Shown here: positions 1 to 46,740 of the stretch, one piece after another
Layout: every line of letters starts with the position of its first letter
Position numbering within the stretch: the stretch's first letter is position 1
NCBI GenBank assembly: GCA_008694505.1
Contig: VZDJ01000623.1
Coordinates: forward strand, 18,719,754-18,783,753
Direction of reading: 5' to 3'
Length of the DNA stretch: 64,000 nt
DNA from: Cyanoderma ruficeps
Lineage: Eukaryota; Chordata; Aves; Passeriformes; Timaliidae
Program-made: the position numbers and the translations under genes
Notes under the pieces: model-generated
What the model was told of the DNA's origin: nothing
What the model saw: the letters and a program-made list of their open reading frames with translations, nothing else
Databases searched by the model: none

Positions 1-3000
1 TTTGAAAATGTCCCCTGGAAGAAGAGTATTCCTCTCTGTACTGCTGTATAATGAGCTTCTGGAAATAAGGCTGTCAAATTAAACACTCAGGTTTTGATGC
101 CAAAATAAATGCATGTATAAATATGTTGTCCGGTGTTATGAGAGTCTTTCCTGCCAGCTCTAATATTGACTGTCCAAACCTGCAACATCATGTATTGCAC
201 TAATGCCAGTGCTAGAGACATCAGATTTCACAGGCTAGAAAATCTGTTTCCAAGAAAACCAAATCTAGCTATTTTGGAAAAGAAGTGGCCTCACTTGAAC
301 TTGACTCTGCAGGACTCGGGGATAACCTGTTGGTGTTCTGATGCAAACCAGGTAATTTGGAGAAAAAGGGTTTCTGAATGCCTGACTGCATCTTGCAAAC
401 AGGGTAATATGCCACAGCAGGACAATCCTTCCCAAAAATTCCAGTCCCGCCAAAACCATGGGATATCAGATACTCCCTTGCTGCAGAGTCAAGAAAGTGA
501 GCTCAGGTTGGGTTGACATCATGCAAGCTCAATGTCATGGAAAAGACAAAGTGGAGAGGAACTTCTAAAGAATGAAAGGGTGAAGGTTTACAAATGCCAG
601 ACCATGAGGCTGAACTGAAAATAAATCTTGTCTGTCAGACTTTATATAACTTTTGTGGCTAAGTCACAATTCTGGCATGGGAAGTCAAATGGTGATGCTG
701 TCTTCCCAAATACCTAGCAACTGTCATCCTACTGAAAGGTGATATTGAAGAGAAAATTAGTGTTACACAGTCAATGTGTCTGCATCATAGAAAAAAAAAT
801 TTAAAAAAAGAATTGCTATTTTGACATAAAATAGTAGATGAGGACTCTCGTTTGTTAGTGTTTTGTAGTGGAGCCTCTGGGATGTGATTTTTTTGCCCCC
901 AGTGCTGTTCAATAACTCTACCATGTTACCTGGAAGAGAGAGAAAAATTACTGTTCATGCAACTTGCAAATAGGTCTAGACCTCTGATTAAATGGAAATA
1001 TTTGAAAAGAACCTACTAAACCTAAACTAATTAAAATGGGTTTGTAAACATCTGGGAAGAAAAATTTATACCACACTTCCAAGGCAGATGTTTGCACTGA
1101 GGAGAGCAGAGAAGGGCTTAAAAACAGTGGTTTTGGAACTGTGTTCATTCAAGGTTCCCATTAAAATGGGAAAAAATCAAATAGGTGATAAAGGATGCCA
1201 TGACTCCTATATTCAGCATTAAGGGCTGAGGCTTACTAATTGATACTGTTTATAATTTAGCCAAAAGAAAGAAAATCAAAAATGAACATTAAAAGAACAT
1301 TGCAAGGATGGAATCCTGAAAGCATGCTCTGTGGCAAAAGTCTTAACAAGCTGTTTATTTATTTTGCCCAGAGAATGACTAGGATGTGAGCCAATTATGG
1401 TGTGCAAATGTCTACAGGGAGGTGATATTTATCATTTTTTCCTGTTTTTTTTTTTTTTTTTTCTCAAGCAAAGACAGAGTAAGAGCCAGTTGCAGGAAGC
1501 TGAAACCAGACACCCTAGACGTTAAGTGGGTGTTTTTAATGTTGAGGGTAATTAGCTCTTGGAATAACAGACGCAGGAACCTGGTAGATCCTCCAAGGTT
1601 GTAGTTTTTAATTAGGGCTCAGAGGACGTGAAGAAAGCCTAATGTGAGTGTTGCTGTACTGCTCTCCCTCAATTTTCTCTATAATCAGTTGAGATATGAA
1701 ACTTTTCTTCAGGGACAGCAGAACATGAACCAAATCTTTTCCCTGTCTCTCTCTGCTGACAGTAGAGATTTTCCAGAGAAATCAGCTTTATTCAGCGGCA
1801 CACTCTGGTATAATTCATTACAAAACACATTTTATATCCAGAATGCTGGAAGAGCTCAGAGCAGCAGCAGCTGCTGGGAGGCTGCTTGACCAGGCTGATG
1901 GGGGAGGTCAGACTGAGAGATTAGAGCACCCTCTCCTGCTCTAAAAATTAAAAGCAAAGCAATACAGCTTTGGATTAACCGTCCCATGGGAAATGTCTTG
2001 TCACTTACACACTTCAGTGAGCACTGAAGAGTGTTGGGAATTAATCTGAGGGTATGCAAATAACTCAGCATTGCAAAGAAATCTTTGCTTTCTAGTGTGG
2101 TTGTGGCAGTAATGATAAGCTGAAGATGTGAGGGAAAAAAGCAAGGTTTGGAGATATAGGCAGGGTTTTAAACTTCAATGTTTATTTCAGCCAGATGGGT
2201 TACATAAATAGTTGGGGGTTTTGCCTCAGCTGCTTGATTTACCCTGTTTGTTTATTAGTGAAACCAATCAGGCAGTGCCAGGACCTGAGCTTGTTTTGCA
2301 GAAGTGGGAGTGTTATCCCTAGTCTTGGATACCTTAAGCATGGGAGAGATGTGCTGGAACCATTGGGAATAACCAGCTTTTCCTGTGAAGGATGTATTAC
2401 TGCCACAGTTTTTACCTAACGGAAGGAGGGTTGTTACATCTGCAAACCAAAGGAGAAGAAAATGGAGACAGTGATAAAGTTCTCAAACCACTTTGCTATG
2501 GAAAGGTATGAATTGTTAAGGGCAGAGTAATTATGCTAATGAATAGACTGCCAAGATCGTTTTTTTCATCTTTCATTGCTGAGATTTGAATGCTATAAAC
2601 AAACATCCTCTAGAAGTGAGTCACTGGAGTTTCGCAGTTTCTCCTGCAGACTTTGAGTCTGCTGACCTGAAGTGGAATTAAACTGTGCAGCCCCATTGCT
2701 GATACAAAAAGAAATGAGATAGCACTGAGCATATCACATATGGATAGAGATATAGGTACATCGGTATGTGGATAAATCAAATTTATAACTTCAAATTAAA
2801 AAAAAAAACAAGACTTCCAACTGAAATAACTTTAATGTCATTTTTTGAGTAAAACCTGGTGTCAAAATCTAATGCACTGGTAGCACACAAAGCTGTGTTC
2901 TGAGTTCAGTCTTGACATTAGACTGTGTCTTAGGCACTTTCCAAATATGAAGCCATTTTATAATCCCTGATAACTATCTTGAGCTGTAACAGCCTTCGAT

Positions 3001-5200
3001 GAAGCACATGCCCAGGAACCTCCCTGGATGGGGACTCTGCAAGGAAATGAATGAACGGGAACAAATGAATGAAAATGAAAAATGAATGAAATTAACAAAA
3101 AGGGCTGCCCTCCCCACTGCATCTGAATGACTCTGTGGTTTCCCTCAATCATTAGTCATGAGGAGCTGCTCCTGGACTCATGCCAGTGAGATGTGTATAA
3201 TTTATATGATGTAGTTGAAGTTAATAGTGCTAAAAGGTTGAATTACAAATTATTCCCTCAAGACCACAACTGCTGGGCCTCTGACCGCAGCTAAATTATT
3301 GCAAGGGTCTTCGTAGCTAGGACAGGCATGGAGACATTTGAGGCTTTTCCAGGATGATAATTGTATTGCCAGGTCCAGTGGGAAGGTGCCTAGGAATGGT
3401 TTACTGGAGAGCTGAGGTCTAGGGAGGTATATGCAGGACACAGAGATGTAAGCAAGAATTGTTAAATAATGGTATAGTTTGTATTGAAAGAAACCTTTAA
3501 AGGTCATCTAGCCTAATCCCCAAGACGACTGACGCAACTGTAAAAAGCTCTGTGTATGTCATGATGGGTCCAGAAAAAAAAAAAAAGACAAACAGGGAAA
3601 AGGGGAACATGGCGCATCAGCAGAATGGTGAAATGGTGACACCAAAACTCAAATATTCTGCATACCCCAAACCTAAATGGCTCAAGAAGAGGAGCCGTCT
3701 CTGCTGTGGTCCAGAGAGATTTAAAGAGCTGCTCTGCAGGGGCTGATCCCAGGAGCTAAATCCCACTAATCCAAGGGCAGAGCTTTAAGATGCTATCCCT
3801 AAAACTACTGGGTTAGATTGGAGTACAATCTGTACTGAGACAGTTCACTGTGAGGCAGACTTGGACCTTGGCAGGACCTCCAAGGAACTAAGGGCTTGGG
3901 AGGCTATAGCCCAAGCTGTGAAACCCTCAGGAGAGGAATGGCCCTCACCAAAAGGGACACAGGAAGTTTTTGACAAGGCACAGAGGATCCCAGAGCACCC
4001 ACCCAGCTGGAACGGCCTGTGCACGCAAGAATTTGAAGGAGGTGGACACCAAAACATTGGAAGCTGACCGTGCATTGCGTGTCCTCGTGGTGATACCCAC
4101 ATCCAAGGACAGCCACTGACACTGGAGAGAGGCTGTTCTCCTGTGGCTGGCTCCTTCTGGAGGTCTTACTCCATCGGGCAGAGGAGCTGCAGGTGTATTT
4201 ACAGCACATGCTGCACTGCAGTGCTCTGTGCTGCATGTCCCGGGGCCTGAGCATCCAGGATAAAAATACTTTTCCAGTAAAGAACAGGTAAGCTGGAGTC
4301 AGGGACCTGCTATTTTTAGAGCACAAACTTGCTGGGATCAGCAAAGTTTTCTAAGCCATGGGGTGACACTGCAGATAGAGAGGAGCCTGCTATGGCTTTG
4401 CTATTTCTGTGCTTGGCTGTGAAGAGGGAGATTGTTACTAAAAACCCAAGCAACACTATGGCTTCTAGTATTTAACCAAAAAAAATTTGAAGCCAAGAGT
4501 GTACACAAAGCTTTTGACAGATATTTAGCATTTCTTTATCTAAATTCAAATCATAATCTTCCTATTCCCTCATTTTCTGATTATCTGTTTATCCACCTTT
4601 CAGTCTGCCAGATTAAAGAGACTCTGAATTGTCCTTGAAAAATTTTTCCAGAAAATTTTAAAATTGTATGCACATGCATACATATCCCTAACTATATGAC
4701 TGTATGTGTCTATATGTATGTGTGTGTGTGGTTTTGTCTTTGTATGGGCTTTTATTCATATTCACAACCCTGTGAGGATTTTTGAGGGAAGCTGATGACC
4801 TAGTGCATTTCACCTTTTAATTTTCTTATATGGGTGTTTGTCTGTGTGACTTTGAAACTATCTTTCTTAGGAACCAGAAGCACAGTGTATCCATAGGTTG
4901 TATTTACTGCTGCAAACAAAACAGACTCTTTCTTCACTGCCTGGTTTCAGAGTAGGCTGCAAAGCATATTAAAATGTTTATGTAAGTGTGCATTTTAGAG
5001 CATGTCTGCGACTGGTTGGACATTTTTCTCTGTGGTGAGGTGGCTTGTGTGGTGCATGTCCATGTGTCTGTGTGGGGGTTTGGCTCCTCAAAGACTCGTG
5101 CCTTGAGAGCTGTTGTGAAGCTTGGGCTGACTCAGCTGTACCTACATGGACGGAACCAACACATATGGTGAAAGGCAAACATAATCTACTTTCCTTGCAG
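1..5200. other. Upstream region of GC-D without recognised gene
   Basis: No open frame here resembles a known protein. A noncoding first exon and promoter of GC-D should lie here or further left but cannot be assigned. I see a poly-T run (about 1445-1463), a GAAT-rich stretch (3045-3092), a short CR1 tail (about 3478-3525) and a TG/TA-rich patch (4695-4735). Confidence 0.5.
3478..3525 (-). repeat. Short CR1 LINE 3' end, antisense
   Basis: The stretch with aaacctttaaaggtcatcta and cctaatcccc matches the reversed CR1 3' terminus seen elsewhere in the window, in diverged form. Confidence 0.5.
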
Positions 5201-5264
5201 CATCTGGTAATGCTCTGCCTGGCTTCCTGAAGAACTTGGCACAGATCTACCCACCTGCAAAACA
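5201..5264 (+). other. 5' leader part of coding exon 1, with a small upstream ORF
   Basis: A pyrimidine-rich tract ending in AG at 5199-5200 makes a credible splice acceptor, so a separate noncoding first exon probably lies upstream; I could not locate it. An in-frame TAA at 5208-5210 with no other in-frame ATG before 5265 fixes the start at 5265, which has A at -3. In another frame, an ATG at 5210 opens a six-codon upstream ORF ending at TGA 5228-5230. It could dampen translation, but this is inference. Confidence 0.5.
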
Positions 5265-39515
<34,251 letters not shown>

Positions 39516-39522
39516 ATCTGAG

Positions 39523-42500
39523 GTAGTAGTTGAAAGACAGTTCCCATGTAGCTCTGCTGTTTAGTGTCTGCTTATGTGTTATTTGTCTGCACTTTACTGG
39601 TTTTAGTGTCTTTTTTCCCTTTCCTTCTATTTTTCTCCTTTTTTAATTTTTTTAAAATAATATGTGCTATTATTCTAACATGTCTCATTCAAGAGGTGCT
39701 TGGAACAGCAGCAAAGCTCTAGCCTCGTTGGGTGATTTCCTAGTGAATTTATAACCTAGTATCCTATTAATTCCTGAAAGACATGGAGTATTACTATGTT
39801 TATCTGCAGTGTATTATCAATCCACTCCATGTTGATGTTCACAGTGTCAGGAAGAGCCCAGTACATGGTAAACACAGAGATAAAACTGGAGTTCAAGCCT
39901 GGAAAAATCTGAATTGCCTACTGTTGTTTTTGTGCAATGTACATCACCTGCCCAGTGTAACTCCATGACAGAAACAGAATGCAGCTTTGATATTTATCAT
40001 TATGGTACTGATGGGTACAAGAGATAATGGATTTACAGTTTGGGTGGAATTTGGAAGTCACATGGAATATCACAGCATGACCTGATTAAGTAGGTGTTAT
40101 CAGAGCAAGGCTGGCATAGAAGCATGCACAACCAGACTCGCACAGGTGTGATGTCCCCTGAAAATGATGTATGAGCAGGGATTTTTAATAATATCTCTAA
40201 AAACAGAGGTAATGCCTCTGCTCAGCTCCTCTGGACTTAATGTGTATTTCATTTCCACTTCCCTAAAAAAAGAGGGGTGGATGAAAGCTCAGAGTGTCTA
40301 GATACAGGCTGGTTACAAACCCCTAAGACAAGCCATATCAGGCTGATAGATTGCTATGAAGACTAAAGCTCCATCCAATTTTCTTGCAACGATAAAACTC
40401 AGCAGGCAACTGTTGGCTGTGTTCCTTTTTCCCAAACATATCTTTTAAAGATTCAGGGTGTGTTACAGCTGGTTTATCCCTCTTAACTGACATTTAAATT
40501 TTTGTCTGAAGTTCTCCATATCCAGGACCTAAGGGCAGAAAATCCTCATTAAAAAAAATAAAATAAACAAAATTATTTGAATATTGGACACAGTCTGAAG
40601 AGACCTGCATCAGCACGACCATATGTGAACACCCGCTGCTAAATACAAGCTCCGAGGCACAGAAAACCACCCTGCTGATTTACACCTAAGAGTACCAGCT
40701 AATCCTCAAAGGCCAGAGACAAAGAGGATCTCACACTTAGGTTAGCCCTGCTTGAAAAAAGCTGCACATATACTGATACTTAAGTATTTAGTACATCTAT
40801 CAGACACAGACTTCCTCACTGAAGCAGGCTGATCAGCAGTATGTTATGGAGAACAGAGGGTCCTCATTAGCCAGCTTGGCTTAATCCATTGGAAATAGTG
40901 AAAAAAAAATCAATAAGACATTCATACTCAGTTCTTTTCAAGGGTCCTAGTTCAGTCCTTCTCGTGTGCAGGAAGCTTTCAATGGAGGCAATTAAGTCCT
41001 CAACAGCCACTTATTCCCACATGCCTGCTTGGTGGTTTAGTGATGCTTCCAGCTAATCTGTCTTAGATACTTCTGATGAAAGGGACTATGCTGCCACTAA
41101 CCTGGTTTTTCCTAGATGGCAATAAAGGAATATTTTACAACGATCTCAGATTTGGTGATCTATAGTCCACTCACCCAATTTATGGTCCGATTAATCTGGA
41201 ACGCAAAAATGCTAACAGTCCCACAGGGTTCTTGCTGCAGTACAATAGGGATCCCCATCTTGGAGTGATGATATATTTTGGAGTATTCATCTGGCCTGGA
41301 GTCTAGAGGAAGGTCAAGACTCTGCTTCTCCTGCTCAGGAGTCAATCCTTCAACCTTGAAAGAGTGTCTGTGGACTCTGCTGTCCTTGGTGCATTCTAGA
41401 TTTGAAAGACAAGTGATGGCTCTGGCTGGATCTTGATAAAAACACTCAGCAAAGCATGAGGAACACCAGAGTGCACCTCCTGTTACTTGAAGATAAACCT
41501 CTGGGCTATATCATTAGTGATCCTTATCTTTTGTCCTGTGGTAGGATCTGTGACCTTAACATGGACCTTCTAACCCACTCATGCAAGTGGGATTCAGCCC
41601 AGAGCACCATGGCTGGCACAGACACTTGTGTAAGGCTGGCAGATGAAACAAAAGCTGAAGACAATGTGGGATAAACCAAGGGATCAAATGCTGTTGGACA
41701 ATATCCTTAGGCAGATGAATCCCATCCATAGCATCTTACAATACTTCTGAAAAGGAGAAAGGGATTTCTCTCTTTAACTTCAAAACAAAACAGAGAACTG
41801 TGTCACAGAGAAGTCAGTGACTCCCTAGGATCCATGGATAGGTCTCAGTTTGTAGATGAGACTTAGACCCCATGCAAGTCAGTCAGAATTCATTGTGGAG
41901 TTCTCACGGGTGAGATTTCACCCCAGTGTGATTTGTAGTGGCTGTATTCTGGAGGCATCCATTGAATGTGAATCTTAGTACAATCTGTACTGCTCTCTGA
42001 TGATTTTAGATGTGTAAGCATACAGGTGGTGTATCCTGCAGGGACAAAAGCACCAGCCAGGGATTACTCAAAAGATTACCCAAAAGTTCCCAGGTTCAAT
42101 TTTTCAAGTTAATTTCTCTGCCTAGCAAGGTACACCTGACTAGCAGATAAGACCACATAATCGTAGGATAGCTTGGGTTGGAAGGGACCTTTCAAGGTCA
42201 TTTAGTCCACTCCCCCTTGCAATGACCATCCCCATCATAAAAAATTTCTTCCTTATACCTGGTCCAAATCTATCCTGTTTTAGTTTAAAAAAATTACCCT
42301 TTTTATTATTTCTACAGGGTACCTGCTTCACGTAGTCAGTTTATAACATGTATTTCTATTCTAAAGTAATTGCATGTTCATTGCATGCGATGGTGTGTGC
42401 AGTTTAAACCATACATTTATGTATATATACAACTATTCATTAACTATTTCTTTCTAATCTCTATATATTAGCAATGGTGTTATTAGTAGGGATTAGCATT

Positions 42501-42869
42501 TAGCTCTTTTTGGTTTGCAACAGTTGGAATGATATCTTCTTCTATTATACACAGTAAATCTTATTCTATATGATGCTTTATCCATGACAAGGCAGTTGTA
42601 GATTTGAGACCTTCCTAAAGCCCTGCCATTTGCTGAGCTTCTGGCCTCTTATTGTCTCTGAGAGCCCCATTATGTTTTAATGAATTTGCACCCACCAACA
42701 GATGGTGGCTCAGAACCTGGTCTTGAGTAGCACTTGAAGTATTGCAGCAAAAGATCCACTTCAGCTCCACCATTTAACATTTCTGCTTTGGCTGACACAA
42801 ACTGATGCTAAATGAAAAGTCATGCCTTGGTGAGCAGAGTTGTTAACTCCTCTTTTCTTTGTTTTGCAG
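39523..42869 (+). other. Putative last intron of GC-D
   Basis: Lies between the donor-like AG|GTAGTA after the stop codon and the strong acceptor at 42869. It contains an antisense CR1 piece and two AATAAA motifs. If the donor is not used, this would instead be 3' UTR and flank. Confidence 0.4.
42160..42345 (-). repeat. CR1 LINE 3' fragment, antisense
   Basis: taatcgtaggatagcttggg, ttggaagggacctttcaagg and the frame-decayed aaaaatttcttccttatacc block are reversed CR1 3' sequence. Confidence 0.85.
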
Positions 42870-43970
42870 CCACAACTGGCCAGATGTACTGACCAGGAAA
42901 CTGAAATTTGTCCTAAGGGACACAAAGACAACACCAAGAAAAGCAAACTTTAAAGAGCTGGGAACCATGAAGGGGGCTGGAATAAGTTTTGGAGAGGATG
43001 AAATCTGACAAGAACACAGCAAAGAACTAGTAAGATCAGGAGGGACACCTTGAAGCCAATTCAACAGAGCTCACACTTCTCCATTTGGTTCCCAGCCAGC
43101 CCAAAGCAGTATGAAATGAAACCTCTTAGCTCTTGAAAGGTGAATGTGAGCAGGCAGATGAATCCTGACCATCATCTCTTGTGAAACTGGGCACTAGCTT
43201 AGATCTGTATAGGTGTGTGTTTTTGGGAGGGGTGCACTGGGGAGGAAAGTGAGGGTGATAATGATGGCAGCTCCTGCTCTTCATGAGCAATGTCACAAGG
43301 ATGAACTCTCAGAATATTTTAGCTAGGTCTGCATTGCAGCACTAACAAGTCCAGCTGCCCTTGGACCTGGATTCAAAAAATAATGCCAAATGCTAAAAGG
43401 TTCAACTGTTTTATGTGAAGTAGTTGTTTTCCTGTTGTTATTGTGGGGAGGTCTGGTTTCATGAAAATGAATGCAATTGAGAAGAAAATGTTTTGGACAA
43501 CAACAAAGAATATTTTTACTCCCCCACAGAAATTTTGAATCAAAATGTTCTGTTCCTCTATGTCAACTTAAGCTGAAATATTTTCTTTCAAATTGACATT
43601 TCAGCTGCAAATGCCAATTTAATGCTATTTTCAAAATGAAATAACAGTTTTGAATTGAAACAGTTTGGTATGAATCAATATTTGTTTCAAATGCCAAAAT
43701 GAGATTCTGCTCAAAATGTCAAAATATGTCATATTCGCAAATCCAGATCAAAATTGCAAGAACTTATTTTTTCTTTATACACACACATATACAGGATATA
43801 TAAAAGATTTTATGCTTTTCATCCCAAAGCAGGATGAAAATGGAATGCCAAGATATTGCAAAACTGAAATTCAGTTCCATTAGCTGAGTAGTACTAATAT
43901 AATATGAACTTTTTTCCTGAAAAATTGAGGCTGATGAAATGAAGAGAACATAATAAAAGCAATGCAATGC
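42870..43970 (+). other. Probable 3' UTR exon of GC-D, with possible alternative coding tail
   Basis: A strong acceptor (cttttctttgttttgcag) ends at 42869. The next AATAAA on this strand is at 43952-43957. This fits a final exon after a donor at 39523, matching the noncoding last exon of human GUCY2D. If exon 17 were spliced straight here, the phase fits and a 45-codon open frame runs to TGA at 43006-43008. Exact end unknown; a transcript would settle it. Confidence 0.4.
43952..43957 (+). terminator. Candidate polyadenylation signal of GC-D
   Basis: First canonical AATAAA after the acceptor at 42869. If the intron after exon 18 is instead retained, earlier signals occur in it at about 40559 and 41120. 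Confidence 0.35.
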
Positions 43971-46468
43971 CTAAAACCCTTAACTTTTTTTCCCTTCCAA
44001 TCTCCAAGTGGTCTATTAGGCATTTGTCTATAAAGTAAGCCTCCCTATGGTTAAAAAGTTTTCAGTAAAGTGTCAAAATTTGGTCTCTAGGTACTTCCAC
44101 CAGAGCACATTTCTTCAAAGTAAAATAATCTTGGTGTTGGGCCCTTCTTCTTCCAAGTTTTTTACTCCTATTCAATATATGACTCCTAACTGCCTTCTAG
44201 AAATTCTTGTTCTCTCTTCTGCAAGGCTGAAGAGAAGAGTGGGTATGGTGATTTAATCAATATTACCACCAGAAGGTGTTAACTGAGAACACTGAGACCT
44301 TTCTCAAGCTCAATTTGAACTCTTCTCATCAGACCAATCAAAGCAGATTTTTACCATTCAGATAATGAATAAGAATCCACAAACCCTTGGCAAACTTTCA
44401 TTAGACATTGAAAATATCTTTATGAAACAAGGTGAGTCTGACTTCCCAGAGTTAAGGAACACAGTATTTTCACAACAAATTCGCTGTATCAAGTATAAAA
44501 CATGCACCATCAAAGCAAGATCTGTTTGAAGTATAAATGTCTAAAAAGCAAAAACAGAAGGGAAATTCATTAATGCTCTTTAATATGACTTTTTACTCTG
44601 TGGCACCTGGTTTTGTGAAAGAAGATTTTGCTTTTTTAGTGGTGAGTTAATATTCCATGTGGGAGAAGTTAGCCCTTGAAGGACATCTGGCAAAAGGCTC
44701 ATACAACACTCAACCTGTCAAACAGGGATTAGGAAAGGCTTCACTTCCTGCCCTGAGCTCACCTTCGCTTTGAAAATTCATTAAGAAAAAAGTCCTGTGG
44801 AAGAGACCTGGGGCAGGTAATTCTGACACAATAGATCTCAAAGTACATTTCCAGAGAGGAATGTTATCCGGATTGGTCTGTGCAAACATGGGTTTAAAAT
44901 CAAACAAATTCCACATAATTAATGTATTTTCCATTATTTTCCCACATTAAAAAACCATCTATAATTGCTATCCTGTTACATAGCAGAGTGGGTTATATCA
45001 ACCTGAATTTTCCATGAAAATGGTTGAAACAAGTTTTCAACCCACACTTTTGCATGGAGTTTTGAATTCTTTTTTCAGCCTGTAGTCTTCTAAAATAAAC
45101 AACATTCTTTGAATTCCTTTAAAAAATTAAGATAGTAAATCTGTGGGAAAGGGTAGCAGAGAAGCAAAGTTCTAGTCACTGACGACTTTAGTAATCCCAG
45201 GATAATTCTTTATTCTCTTTGAAGCCAGTGGTAATTTTTCCTCTTAGTTTCAACAGGAAGAGGCCAAGGACTCCTCTCTGAGTGTGATTCCCTCTGCCCT
45301 TAGAAATATATAAAACATTTTTTTATTATTATTACTTTGCTCATAAAACTAGTGGTAGGATGTTGCAATGAGGAAGATGCGGGCTGGAAGCAGCAAATGG
45401 AAATTTTTGTAACTCCACATCAGACTTCTTGGGTGATTGTGGACAAGGCACTTGGTGGATTCTTGGATAAGGAAGCACACATTGTAGTAACCATTATAAA
45501 AAGAACCTACCACATGATTGCTAGACATTTTACCAATAATGTTATAGAGTGAATTTTAATGTAATCATGCAAACCCACTGAGAGCTGGATGTAGAAGATG
45601 TATTTACATACAATAAACAATATCTGAATATAGTTTGTATTTCATACAGTATTTTTAGCAGTCAATTTATAGCACATGACAATAAAGATCCTTGAAGACG
45701 TATTCCTCTACCCGAAAATCTCATTCTAGTTTGTATATTAACCTTCAGCTGACTTAGCTTACTTTTCATCTCCCTGTGAAGATAAGGCACCTATGGAGAC
45801 CCCCTTTCACTTATTCAATGGATTATACAGTAACTTAAAAGCAGGTTTCAAGATACATGAGCTAGTGGCAGGACAGTCAGGCAGAGAATGTGTGAGATGC
45901 AAAAGAATCCAAGGAAGATATGGTCAGCCACAGAATGTATGAATGCCCAACCAGCTGCAATGGCTCAAGTCTGGGAAAATTTCCCATGACAGGGCATGTT
46001 AATGTGAGGAGGGGTCAATACCACTCCCCACAGCACATTTCTCATTAAAATAATGTGAAGATGCTCCTCTGGGGCTTGAAAATACAGCCATGTGAATGCA
46101 GGAGTAGAGCTGAGGGTAAGCAATGCTAGGATAATTTTATGAATCTGTGATTCCATCCTCACACCAGCAATGAATCTGTCAAATATATGCATGAGAGACA
46201 TCACATCCACTGGGTCCTTTAAATCCAATGGAGGCGGTCTGGTAAAGACCTGTGCACAGGCAGATTCTTACCCACCTTTACCTACCCATTCACACACAGT
46301 GGTCATCAGACAGATGCATCACTGGTGCAGGTGGGCTAAGGATTACCTGCTGCTGTAGGCACACATCCTTTCATTCCCCTTCAGCCATGCCTGAAAGACC
46401 TAGTGTGGCACTCATCACCAGCCTCACCTGTGTTAAAAATAACGGCTTGCATCATATCATGGAAATAT

Positions 46469-46740
46469 ATCACAGAATCATTTAAGTTGGAAAAGACCTC
46501 TAAGGTCATCAAATCCACCCATAACCCAACACTGCCAAATTCACCACTGAACCATGTCCCCAGGAGCCATATCTGCATGTCTTTTAAACACCTCCAGGGA
46601 TGGTGACTCCACCTCTTCCCTGCTCCAATGCTTGACAACCCATTCAATGAAGCAATATTTCCTAATATCCTATCTGAACCTCTCCTGTTGCAACTTGAGG
46701 CCATTTCCTCTTGTCTACTGCTTTCTAACTGGGAGAAAAG
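46469..46740 (-). repeat. CR1 LINE 3' fragment, antisense
   Basis: Well-preserved reversed CR1: cacagaatcatttaagttgg, aaagacctctaaggtcatca, ccatgtcccc, cctccagggatggtgactcc and caatgcttgacaaccc. Confidence 0.88.

Noticed and set aside
166..516. 116-codon open frame near the left edge
   Set aside because: No resemblance to a known protein and no splice or neighbour support; length is within chance for this composition.
3845..4344. Overlapping 85- and 146-codon minus frames
   Set aside because: No known domain and no signal for start or splicing; treated as chance.
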